Both the position numbers and the translations under genes were made by a program. A stretch of DNA of 64,000 nucleotides from Buxus sempervirens (lineage: Eukaryota > Streptophyta > Magnoliopsida > Buxales > Buxaceae). The notes below the pieces were generated by a model that had not been told where the DNA came from, searched no databases, and saw nothing but the letters and a program-made list of their open reading frames with translations. The stretch is taken from NCBI GenBank assembly GCA_947561395.2, contig OX387191.1, forward strand, positions 756,501-820,500, read 5' to 3'. Numbering within the stretch: position 1 is the first letter of the stretch; every line of letters starts with the position of its first letter. Shown here in pieces: positions 50,299 to 64,000 of this stretch.

Positions 50299-53200
50299 TC
50301 ACCTGCCAAAACATTTCAGTACCGAAGATGTGAGAGTCGAAGAAAGAAACTTCATCCCAGCAGATCCTCCCGGGAAGTAGGAAATAGAATAGTATGAAAG
50401 TGCAAGGACCTAGCAATATCAAGAAAATATCAACACCCATATTAGTTTAGACATAACCAATTTAGTCCTGTATTTTTCATGAGACAAACAGAGACACTGG
50501 ATCAAATTGACGCTAAAAGAGCATTCTACAGGTCTAAACATTCGATCATGAGGTTAAATGGATGGAAAAATATGATGATATATGGAAAAGTTATTTCAGC
50601 CTTACATGAGAATTTACTTTCTGGGTATATAAAGGATGATCCTTAAATCCACAGAATTAAAGATGATCGAGCTTGATCAAATATGTGGAAATTATTTCTA
50701 CCCAATAATCCTGAATAGGATATGTTTCAACTTCATTTCAGTTATAGTAACAATAAAATTCCAAAGTAGCTTTTTACAATTTAGACTCTATGGGGATCTG
50801 GAATTGATGAGCATGCCATGTATGAGAGAATCAATTCACTACATATGGTTTTGATAAACTCCAGATTTCAGGAATAAACCACATCCAAAATTCTGAACTC
50901 ATAATCATAGTGGAGCTAAATTTTATGTGACACAATGACTCTGTGGAGACACATGATACAGAAAAGATCGGGTTCAGATAAGTTGAGAATGAATGGAAAC
51001 TTCAGCAATACTAGATTGCAATCAAACGATCTTGCTAGATATTTGGAGGACAGAATCTTTAAAAGGTATCAATATCAGTTCCATCACAGGTTCTAGTTCC
51101 ATTTGTCTCTGCATGCATGTTTGTGTGTGTTTGTGCACATTTGTCAACATCAGAAGAAGGCAAAGGTAAATGCACAAACTTTTGCAAAAGTCAAGGGAAT
51201 ATGAAGTTATGAACACATTGTGAACAAGAATTCCCTTGCTGCCATTAATCATGCTACAACGGATGAAAGGCAAAACAGTGGACCCTGAAACTAAAAGAGA
51301 AGAGACCAATTGACATTGTCATGGCTAAGGTTTTAAAGAATTGGAAAGTGCAGAAGGAAAATAAATTTCTTACCTGTAACACAGAGAAGATCACTGAGAG
51401 AACATAACTGTGAAGCACCATGGAAACATAGATGGTGCCCACCATGGTGCCAATAAATCCCAACGTGAAAGGAAGTCTCTGTAAAAGGAAAAGAGAGAAG
51501 AGTATCAGATGTGCAATTGCATGAAGCTGGCCGTTGATTTCTCAGCAAGTTAATGAAGAACATTACATATTTGCACAACAATGATTTTAGGTGCAGTACC
51601 TCTTTTGATGACATGTGAACCAGCTGATTCTTTGGACCTTTGAGTGCAAAGAAAGACGCAATAATCAAGGCACAGCCAAGAGTGAAACAGATAGCAAATT
51701 TTTGAGGCATCAACACCATGATTGGAAGAAACATAGTGAATGCAATGAAAATAAAAAATACTCCAGTTGCCAGGAGCAAGCCAAAGTACATTAGAGATTT
51801 TCCAGAAGGAACATTGCTAGTGGCAGACTGGAAACTTCCAGGAATATCCCTCACTCCTTGTGAAACTCTAAACAAGTACCAAACAAATCAAATTTAGCCA
51901 ATTACCACAGAAAAAAAAGCATGCTTGAAAATACATCAATAAACCAAAGACAGATAAAACTAGTTGCAACTTCCACCAAAACAAGAACCACCACAATCAA
52001 GAAACAGCAATTGAGTACTATAATTGAAATTCTCAGGCTAGTTCTGAAAGAAAGAGAGAGAGAGAGAGATAGAGGAAAATAGAACCTTAGGTTAGTGGTT
52101 AAATGGCACCTCTGATTGGAAAAACTATCAACATAGGTAGGTATGGAAAATTGCAATAGCCTTTTACATGTTACAGTTTCCTTTCTGCACTACTGTTTCA
52201 ACAAATCAGACAATAACACAATACTTCAGGGCCATTTTTCCTATATCCTTCTTAACATATTTTATGTATCACAGCATTTGTTCTTTTTCCAAAATAGAAC
52301 ATATTTAAAGTAGAGGAGAAGCATCTCAAATATTGATACCAAAAATTCCATGACCATTTGGAAGAAAACAAATCAAACTAGATGATTTATATGTCAGCTC
52401 TACAAGGACGAGTATACAAGACTAAATTTATGGTAAATCAAGCAGCAACAGACAACAATCATCAGATCTAAATGATGGCGCCAAGAAATAGTATAATCAA
52501 CACCTACATCATGATTTGAATATAGCAGTTTGAATTCCCCAGGCAAAGAGTGTAACGGACAGTGTCTAGACAGCAAAATAATATTAGTAATAGAATAAAA
52601 CAAATAAAACTAAATAATAACAGGCAGCTGTTTTAAACGTTAGTGAAAATAAAGAAAGTTAAGCTTCACAAAGAATTTTTATTTTTTATTTTTTGATAAG
52701 TAATGCAGGATATACAAAAGACCAAACCCAATGCTGTTTTAGAATAAAACTAAATAATAACAGGCAGCTGTTTTATTTTTTGTTGGTACTACACATTACA
52801 GGATCATGGTATCTACAGATCATGATACTTCAGAGATAAAAGATAGTATAAGCTTGCTGTCTTAAATCGGCCCAATGCTATCTAATAACTGAACCGTCTG
52901 TGTCTCTAGATCTATGTTATCTCATCTTGAGTTGCCAATGCAACAATTAATTCTAAAATAATTTATCTAAATCTAGCGTAGCAAAACTCACCAGGCAGAG
53001 ACCGATTTTCAGCCCGAAGTAAAGACATATTCCGCAACTTGAAATCACAAAATAATCAGAATACTACGAACTTACAAACGTAAGCCGTCAAACTAACCCT
53101 AAAGCCTCGCCTAGATAAGAATGGTTTTTAAAAGCTTACAGTTCCAAAGTCCAATTGCATTGAATTATATGACATAATCATAAAATAAGATACTGGATTT

Positions 53201-53424
53201 CGAAAGGAGTTTCAGATCCGCGCTTACACGTTGAATGTTCCGGTGACCTTATCGTTAGCTGTTCTTACTGCCGCTTCTAGATCAAACCCTAGGCTGGAAG
53301 ATCCGGTTTCTTCTGAATCTCTCGAAGCCGCATAAGAGTTCCAATCGGCAAGCAGAGACGATGATTTCTGCTGATCATTGCTGCTTGGGCCACCCATGAA
53401 CCAAGCTTGCGCTGTGTCTTGCAT
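50299..53424 (-). CDS. SFT2-like vesicle transport protein (Got1/Sft2 family)
   Basis: Four-pass membrane protein of the Got1/Sft2 family, which aids fusion of endosome-derived vesicles with the Golgi (known from yeast Sft2). Exons: 53228-53424, 51600-51867, 51374-51478 and 50299-50409, giving 226 aa, the usual plant length. The cytosolic N-terminus (SSSLLADWNSYAAS, LGFDLEAAVRTANDKVTGTFN) leads into GVRDIPGSFQSATSNVPSGKSL. Four hydrophobic segments follow: YFGLLLATGVFFIFIAF, FAICFTLGCALIIASFF, TLGFIGTMVGTIYVSMVL, and YVLSVIFSVLQVLALSYYS. The end is SYFPGGSAGMKFL..KCFGR. All introns are GT-AG and phases agree. Exons 2-4 match the remembered At4g26550 product nearly residue for residue. Confidence 0.93.
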
Positions 53425-55478
53425 AACTCGGAAAGGAAAACTGGAAGACGATGAAACAATTCCTAGTTTCGAATCGGAAAATTGAACGGAAAGTACATGA
53501 ATTCGTGTCAGAGATATGATAATGATGCTTTGAGGCGACGCAACGACATTAATGGCTTCTCTGTAGAACTCTCGGAGATATCTTGGGGATCTTGAGACCA
53601 GAAACACGCGCACTGGTTAATCAAATTGGGTAAGTACCCGGCACAGTCGCTGCTAAGCGAGAAAGAAAGCGACTTGGATTGGCGAAAGAAGCCGTTAGGT
53701 GCATCCGGGCGCAAGCATTAGCAACAGGATCGGATAAGCTGCGCCTTCCTTGCACCGAGACCTAGACTCGAAGCAACGCGTTGGGGTTAACAGACTGGGT
53801 TGGAAATTCGACTGGTTTTGAGTCCTTGTACTTGTAGGGCTTCCAGCCCAACAAACCATTTGAAGCCTTACTTATCTTTTAAAGGAACAAATTAGAAAAA
53901 TTAAGGAGACCACTATTATTATTATTATTTTTTTTTTGCTTTCTAAGAAAACTACTGTTAGTAATTTTTCCTTTTCATCCCTTACTAAAGCACCACGTAA
54001 CATAAGAGTCCAGCATAAAAAATATATGTATGTACCTGTAGTCATATTTAGTCCAGCAGCAGTTACTGACTTTTGCCAAATTCCTATCAGGAAAAAAAAA
54101 TAAAGACTTGCCAAATGAATAAATTTTCCTTTTTGATTACGTAGATTTAAATACCCACTTTCATGACCGTTGCATGTCAGGTACAATTACGTTTGAACAC
54201 GAATCATAAACTTCTTCAGAACAGTTTAGCAATTCATTACGAGTAATTCAACTATTGGGCGAAAGAAACTGTAAGATTTTCAGAGTAAAATCAGTTGTTA
54301 AACTGAATCAAGCGGCATAACGCCTCATATTCAGTTGGGTCTCCGTTCAGCCAAGCTTCTCAAATATGTTGGTAGGGGATTTTCTTAATGTTGGTAGGGG
54401 ATTTTCTTAATTGTAATTCTTTCTTGGAGCTTCAACAGGTATGCTAATTAGCACCCTAGGATAGAGAATTATTATCATTTACCTACACGGGGTGGTTGTT
54501 GCACTCTGTGTACATCCTCCCGTTGTACCAATCTTTTTCTCCTACTATAATATCATATTTACCTGTAAAAAAAATTTTCATTTTTTGCTCGCTATCCGAA
54601 CAGCCATGATAGATTTGCACAAGTGGGAAAAATTTTCATCAATCAAATCAAAAGCAAAGTCACATTTGCACAACCATTGGAGTTCTAATTTAAGGAAAAG
54701 CCATTTTTCAACAGATTGAAGGGTGTAATCCTTGTTACATAACTTGGAAACATCAAGAGCATAAATATATACAACAGTAACAGGCCAATCCATAAACTCA
54801 TTCCAAACAACAATCAGAAAATAAATAAGAATATAGAAAGGCTAAAACAGATCTGAGATAAGGGTATGGGGCTTTCCTGGCTGTTGCTTACCATTCCTGA
54901 CCTAAATTCTGCATTAGACTGTATCATGTTAAAAAATCGCACGTAATGGTTCTTTGATTTGGTACTACATTCCTCACTAGTCACCAAAACTTTTAATTCA
55001 TACCCATGTAACCCGTCGTAGCGGGAAGACTAACAGAAGCTGCCATACACATGCTCCGAGATCTGAAAGGCCCTGTATACCAGGAATTAGTGCCGCACAA
55101 AAAAATGCAGCTTGGAATCACTTCATCTTTGTATGCATAAGCAGTGCCATTTCTCATCAGAGAGAGGAGAAACAAATTGAAGTCCATTGATTCACAATGA
55201 TTTCTAGCAAGGAGCCACTCTAGATTGGTCACCACTAGCATGTTTGTCACATGAAGTGCAGCCACTACAGAATTATCCACGAGGTATTACTGGAGAATTC
55301 CATGCTATCATTGACCAAAAATATGTTCTATTATACAAAAATGTATTGCTTCTGAAGGCAATACCAAATTAACCCTAGTATTTTTCTGCACAAAGAAGTT
55401 TTGAGTCATAATCAAGGTAAGAACATCACAGCTCATTTAGTGAAAAGGAACATCTCACCACAATATGTACATATGGTA
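53425..55478. other. Intergenic: SFT2 promoter side and NRPD4-like 3' side
   Basis: No gene recognised. A 95-codon minus ORF at 54993-55280 lies just downstream of the NRPD4-like stop and may be 3' UTR or chance. Confidence 0.45.
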
Positions 55479-58400
55479 TCACTTGAACTGTTTAAGTTTA
55501 GCCAACTCATATAGTGAATTCTTGATCGGTTCCTTCATCTTACGTCTATTAGCCTGATCACAAATGGAAGGTAATAAGGAAAAATGTAGTATGATCTTGA
55601 AAAGCTTAGAAGATTCAAACTACTAGCAGAGTGAAAGAATTAAACCTTTACTTCTACAAATGAATATACATGAAATTCAAACAGCAACATAAAAGAATTC
55701 TAACAACTTCTGAGCTTTCAAAAATACTAAAAATGCTACCAGGGGAAACAAAGGCAATGAAGAAATAGTTGTTGCTATTACAAGATCATATCTCAGGTTA
55801 CAAAATTTAAAATTGAGGATAAGTTGGTAATATAATTGATGTCGGCTTTCTGTCCAACAAATGAAGATGTAAAACTTAATTTTCTTATATTTCAAGCAAC
55901 ATGTACGGTTGGCATCAAAGTACTGATTTTTCTTTAAGCCATTGTATCTGATACATTTGTGACAAATCTGCACGTGAGGACTATAAATTTAATTTCCCCT
56001 TTAAACTTGTTGATCCTAAAATTGAAGCAAGGGACCTAGTCAGATTTTCAACTACTAACTTGAACTACTAAGAACTAAGAACAAACTTCAAGATAGCATC
56101 TTCAGATGGCAGCTCAGAGGTTGTAGAAACAACTAAGAAAAGAAATATTCATCCACTAGAAATAGTCTTTATGTGATAAGAAGCAAAATATGGACAAATC
56201 TCGTATTATTTATGTCATAAGTAATATATGGTCAAAGCTCAATGGTTATTGACTTGCTATAGAGGAGCTCAATAGTTCTGAGAGACAAATAATACCAGAT
56301 GGCTTAAAAACTTACACATCAACTAGGAGAGAAGCAGAAAACTAAAGATTCTTGATCTAATAGAACCAGCACGAAATGGGTAAAGTTTCATTTTTCAGCA
56401 AACCTGAACCCATGTGAAGAGGGAATCCCACGCTAAATCTCATTCTAACTTTATAATACTTTCGGTTCAGAAAATTCTGAAAAGCATGGAAATGTAAATT
56501 GGAATTTCAGATTCATTAAAAAAAAAGTTTTTGATGGTTCAGAAAAATGTCAAAAAAAAAAAAAAAGAAATACTGAAAATTTTAAATTTATTATGCTATT
56601 ATAATAAGTAATCAACTGCATAAAGAAAGAAAGAAATGTTCAGGAGGCAAAAGTACTTATTTATATGATGTGGTGCTCAGACAACAATCACAACCCGAAA
56701 CTGTCTATTCAGGAGTTATACTATTTAACCACCCAATAAAACAGAAAAAATGCATGTGGAAAATTTTTAATTTCCTCCATAACCTTATCTTGAAGTTATT
56801 CATCTGATGGTTTTCCCCTGACTATTTTCAAAGGCTTCTTCTGTTAATTCTTTACAAGAACAACTCAAATTTTTTTCCCTTCCTTTTTCTTTTTGGGCCA
56901 AGCCCATATGGGAAGCCAGAAGGGGGACATGGCATTGTTTTGCAAAATTTCCAATCAAAAATTGATGATTATGGTCTTGCACCATGATATTGAATACATC
57001 AATAGAATGTGCCTATCACCAATATTCATAATTTCACATAGCTACAAAATTTTGTCAGGAATGAAATTAAATCCCCAGGGCATGAGCCTGTTCTTTATAA
57101 TCACATATGCATATTGCGAAAATTCTTCCACTTGGGATATCAGCATCAGAAATACAGCAAATGGATAAGATATCTAATAATACAAACTTAAAGTGAGAAA
57201 AGTCAGCAACAAATGTACCACACTTCAGAACACCATGGTCGAGGTAATCTGCTTACCTTCAAGGATGGTATAAGGGCGAAAGCCTCATCCACTGTCTCAG
57301 GACATGTGTTTGCAATCAAACATATCTGCATTAAAGCGACATGCTATAAGAATGGCAAAATGATATGTTCAAATAAATTAACTCATGTCGATCTCCAAAC
57401 CTCTCCATCCGACACCCCAATTTTTTTGAGTGACCTAAATTGAGTTAATATTAACAAGGAAATATGAATGTCATGAAATGCATAAAGAATAAAAACTAAT
57501 TATGTAGAACAAGAACTCCAAAGTTAGAATCAAGGATACTCCAGAATTTGTCCCACAGATTGAGGACTTGTATAATGGCTACCTGCTTTGGCATATAGTA
57601 GTCCTCTGTCAAATGATCTGAAAAGAAAATATGTCATGAGAACATATTGAACTTTACCATGTTTTATAAAAAAATATTACAAAATTGTCCATATTATCCT
57701 CAAAAGAAAGAATCTAAAGCTTCGGATATATTTCCTTACTCAGGCATTTTGATTGTTGGATCCTCTGAAAGAATCACAACCTGTTCCTGTATTCCCTGTA
57801 AAATAACTGCTGCTTCGCAATCCATAATGCATTTAGAGTTCTTTGGTAATTCTGGAAACATAACAAAGTGATGACAACCATCTCAGTGTATCATCCACCG
57901 AAAGTTTTGGTTCTGCCGAATGGAGATATTCCTTAATAGCATATTCGTTGAATATTTAGACAGTTATGTAATTCATACATGCCAGTGACAAGGCATTATT
58001 TTTTTTGTCTTTGAAAAAAGAATGTGCTTCTACAGATCAGTCTAATTAGCCAAGGTAGACCGCATACCAAAGAGACTGTCCTTCTAATCGGATCATTGTC
58101 CGATCCAGGTTTTAAAACATCGAAACATATAACTAAGCACACATCATAATTACCTAACATTGTCAAGCAGGCAGCAAACTAGCAGGTTGCATGAGTATGA
58201 TATTAAAATATAAGACATAAACTACAACTGAGAATAAAAGACGAAGAAATACCACACAAAACGCTAGAAAATACAAATGTAAGAACCCCAACATGGGCTA
58301 GTATCAAACCTTCTTCAAGTTTAAACTCTGGTATCACCGGCTCTTCTGACACAGAGCTCTTTCCCCCAGCCTTTCCTGTCTTCTCTCCTTTTCCTCCTTT

Positions 58401-59444
58401 GCCCAAATCCCCTTAAAAACCAAATGTTTTGCAAAACAAAGACTAAATCAGTAATATGTATATGTATATATATCAAAGAGACATGTTAAAAAAGACAAAT
58501 GAACATAAGCAAAGTAATAATTGGAAAGAAAATGTTGAAGAGAACCAGACCTTTACCCAGAGGGGTCTCAAACGAAACCTTTCCTCCAGATTTTGATGAA
58601 AAGTTGGAATTCAATTTCGGTGAACCTAAAAAAGCAATTTAAGAAATATTCCAGTGACAAATGATTAGATAGAGAAAAGAGCACAACCAAAAAACAACAC
58701 GACATTGACAAAGCAACAAGCAATTATATAGGTGTGAAATTCAAATCCCTGCACCTAATATAGACCTGTAAGAAAGGTACAGATGCAAAAGGAAAAATGT
58801 ATCGACCGTCGGAATCTGATGAATCAAGCTGAGGTTTTGTAACCTTGTTTGGGGAATTTCTATACTTTCCTTTCAGAGACGCTACAAAAAGAAACTCGGA
58901 CTATAGAAAAAAATGCCATTCACAAACAATAACTGTTTCATTATACGGTTAAAGTAAAAGGAAAATGAAAAGGGATCATAAATGACAAAACCCCAAATCT
59001 TGTTCAGAATGAGGACGCCCCAAAGAAGTACTCAGGTCTCAATCAATGCAGGTTGCATGTACCAAGCCGTTCATTACATAAAACCCTAATCGCTGAAAAC
59101 AACTTCAATCGATACAAATTTTACGATTTTCCAAACAAGCATCAAGCAGAGATGCCGAGAAACGCCTAATTTCTACGCGAACAATCAATCCAACATATCT
59201 TAGAACAAGTTGAATGGAAAAGATAATGGTCTGACCACAAAAACTACAAAATATATGAGATTCAGTTCGAATAAATGTTGCACGAGTGATCAAATCTATC
59301 AGTATAACTTCGCCCCAAAAGAAAAATAAAAAATAAAGATAAGAAAATGAAGAAGAGACCTTCCCCTTTCCCGGAAGTTTTCAGTGAAGATTTTCGTCCT
59401 CCTGAGTTCGACAATGGAAGACCTTTTCCCCCCTTTTCCGCCAT
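55479..59444 (-). CDS. NRPD4: RNA polymerase IV/V subunit 4-like (RPB4-like)
   Basis: RPB4-like subunit shared by plant Pol IV and Pol V, needed for RNA-directed DNA methylation. Nine exons, 234 aa: 59360-59444, 58807-58881, 58551-58625, 58310-58411, 57740-57851, 57540-57617, 57401-57434, 57257-57325, 55479-55553. All are GT-AG with consistent phase. The N-terminus is low-complexity, rich in Gly, Ser and Lys (MAEKGGKGLP..), as in NRPD4 and unlike Pol II NRPB4. The RPB4 fold follows: ELPKNSKCIMDCEAAVILQG, QVVILSEDPTIKMP, DRGLLYAKAGSHYTSPQSV, SLKKIGVSDGEICLIANT, ETVDEAFALIPSLK, and a basic C-terminal helix, NSLYELAKLKQFK. Exons as short as 34 bp explain why no long ORF shows. The symbol rests on family resemblance to Arabidopsis At4g15950. 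Confidence is high for the family and good for Pol IV/V over Pol II. Confidence 0.88.
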
Positions 59445-61399
59445 TACTGCAACTCGGGAAAGCTCTGAAGTCTGAAGCGTTGGTACTTGGTAGTAACAGT
59501 GTTTAGTAAGCCTGAAAATGAAGTCTTTAGCAAAAGGGAAAATTGATCACTTTCAAAAAAAAAAAAAGGGGAAATTTGATTTTTACTGATATTTTTTTTA
59601 AACAATCTTTATTTAGTCAACTGATTCTCCGAAATTCGAAAGCAGTTATACTTTTTATACATAATTGAGAATGAGTATCATTTTACCATTCGTAATATAT
59701 TTCTTCCAAAAATACCTATAAAAGACTTCCAAAAACCTCGTAAAAAAGCCAAAAGATGTTCATAAAATTTGATTTATAAGTCATTTAATAGTAAAATAAA
59801 ACTTATTATCAATTATTTGAAGAAGTTATCGCTGATCATCAATTTTTAAGAATTAGGTAACTGAATCTAAATTGGTTTTGAAAAGTATCACTGAAAATCA
59901 ATTTCATAGAAAGGGCAAAAACTAATTTTTAATGCTACTTTATGGAAATAATTAAAAATCAGTCAGACTTTCAGTCGAAAATAAAAATGAAATTGAAAAA
60001 AAAAATTCTAAAAGATAAAGGATAGTTGTGGGCATCGCTTGTCCTGCACCACTAATAATGATTACGATTGTACCACGTGACCCTCGAATGGAAAGGATTG
60101 CATGTTTTTAAATGAAAAAATTGGCTTTTAGAAATACTTTTTTAAAATAATTGAAAATGAATGGTTCACAGAATTTTTTTGCAATGTTTTTACAAGTACA
60201 CTGAGGGCAATTTTGGAAAAGTTCCTTCGTGAATAGTGAAACGACACTGATTCACAATTATTTCTAAAAAATCATCATTAGGTGACTGAATCATCATTAT
60301 GTTTAAAAATCATCACTAAAAACCAATTTTCCCTTTTTTTAATTTAGGCGGATACCGATACATACCGGTAAGTATTCAGTACCATGAAATGCTGGTAAAA
60401 ACAGGATATAAAAGTGGTAGGAAAATCGAGATTTAAAAATTAAAATTAAATTAAAAGGACCTGCTAAAATAACTTTTTTTCCATTTGTATAACTGATTTC
60501 AAATTGCCTTCGCTGGATGCGAATTCAACACACTCGTAGGCTCCTACCGCCAGTAGCCAAGAGAAAATCCGATTTTCGATGTCTGTAGTGGTTTTCTATG
60601 TTAATACGAAGGGAGAGCAACATAAGCCCATTTCTTTATTTAATGAATAATAAAAAGATGTATTAACTGATAAAAGAGAATGGACGGTACATAGAAACCA
60701 TGAGATATGGGTATCTCAAAAGAAGATAAAATGCTACAGTAAAGAATATAAGAACAGGAGCTATAGGACTATTCCACAGCAGCAACTAACGCCCATTTTC
60801 GTATCACATCATCAGCAGAAATGGTGCTCAATTCCTTCCACACACAAAACCAAGAAGAAGCCAGTACTACAATATCGTCAAGTATTCTGTGTTTCTGTAT
60901 TGGTTTCCCATCAAAGATGCACCTGTTTCACACAAGCCTTTGTTACATATCAGAACCTCCTCACTCTGTTAAAACATTGTTTTCCTACGACTTGTCATCC
61001 ATTCCAAGCTGCTGTAAGCCCATTTTTATGATCAAGTCCAATCAGATCTTGGAAAAAGGGGGAAAAAAAAGAGTGATCGAAAAGGTGAATTCTCAACTTT
61101 GATCATTTCACAAAGTTACATACATAATGCAATGAACAGATGCTCTGTTATGTTTCTTTTCCCTATTGGTAACACAAACAAGCATAGCAATCAATCACCT
61201 CAAACTCAAAACTTTGTCTAATGAAAAGGCAGAACTTTTCTAGTCACAGCTAGTAAAAGAACAAAGCCAACACTCTTCTTAACAATAGCAGATCCGAAAC
61301 ATCTTTCAATTCGCTTTACACATAGAAGGATAGATTTGTCTGGAAAGAAACGAATAATCATTAATGAAGGCCACGGTAGCATCAATGCAGATCTAAAAC
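59445..61399. other. Intergenic: NRPD4-like promoter side and CBL 3' side
   Basis: No gene recognised. About 59565-59640 and 60210-60345 are imperfect inverted copies (atttttactgat..ttaaac and gtttaaaaatcatcactaaaaa), with similar aaatcatca-type motifs in between. This suggests an old fold-back element of about 0.8 kb. Confidence 0.4.
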
Positions 61400-63673
<2,274 letters not shown>

Positions 63674-64000
63674 CTATAGGAGTTAAACAATCAACAAGAA
63701 AGTACTGAAACATCCCACTAAGATATACCAAATAGACAATTTTGCCAAGATTTTGTGTCCTAGCTTTGAAGGATAAAATGAAATATAAAAGCTGAAAGCA
63801 ACAAATGCAGAAGCTTTGAATAAGCCATCTCTTTTTTGTTTTAATAAAAAGTTAAAAGATTACAAATAATAACAGCTTTTGCAAAAGAAGTCCAGAAGTA
63901 TGGGAATATTATGGCCTAGGCAAATGGTATTCCAACTCTCCATTCATGTAGACAATCAACGAGCTTAATATCAATGATATAGGAAAGTCTATTTCAATGA
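63674..64000 (-). other. CBL intron reaching the window edge
   Basis: No further CBL exon is recognisable before the end of the window. The sequence is AT-rich and fits an intron. Confidence 0.6.

Overview
This window comes from the nuclear genome of a flowering plant, most likely a eudicot. The evidence is intron-split genes with plant-specific products (SufE1-BolA, an RGF-receptor-type LRR kinase, a Pol IV/V RPB4-like subunit, a CBL calcium sensor), an L1-type plant LINE with a C-terminal RNase H domain, hAT/MITE elements and AT-rich intergenic DNA. I cannot name the species. Every host gene lies on the minus strand. From memory, the order BMT5-like, SUFE1, uridine kinase-like, LRR kinase, SFT2-like, CBL is the order of the Arabidopsis At4g26485-At4g26570 block, so the backbone looks like conserved ancestral synteny.

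Layout. 1-1550: repeats and a 5'-truncated LINE fragment with a clean target-site duplication. 1553-14302: a tandem segmental duplication. Unit A (1553-5334) and unit B (5361-14302) each carry a complete three-exon BMT5-like rRNA methyltransferase gene and an RNase H remnant of an old LINE. Unit B was later split by a near full-length LINE (7891-13651) whose two ORFs each have one frameshift. 14770-16570: broken fragments of a MAPKK gene and a molybdate-transporter (MOT1) gene, the latter between transposon-like ends. 17163-17262: a third, degenerate BMT5 exon relic. 19393-20469: SUFE1. 21784-35800: a 14-coding-exon uridine kinase/UPRT-like gene swollen by intronic transposons. 36-41.7 kb: intergenic DNA rich in hairpin elements, with a 36-nt poly(G) tract. 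41723-45112: RGI/RGFR-type receptor kinase. 50299-53424: SFT2-like Golgi transport protein. 55479-59444: NRPD4/NRPE4-like gene. 61400-63673: 3' exons of a CBL2/3-like gene whose 5' part lies beyond the window.

The genes do not form a pathway. They are independent housekeeping or signalling genes: Fe-S cluster assembly, pyrimidine salvage, peptide-hormone perception, vesicle traffic, RNA-directed DNA methylation and calcium signalling. I found no convincing new biological system. The most informative features are the dated order of duplication and insertion events in 1-14.3 kb, a GC-AG intron kept in both BMT5 copies, an unusual Walker A residue in the uridine kinase-like protein, and several undescribed fold-back repeats. 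Exon boundaries were placed by hand from splice signals, reading-frame continuity and remembered family motifs; every complete model sums to a whole number of codons.
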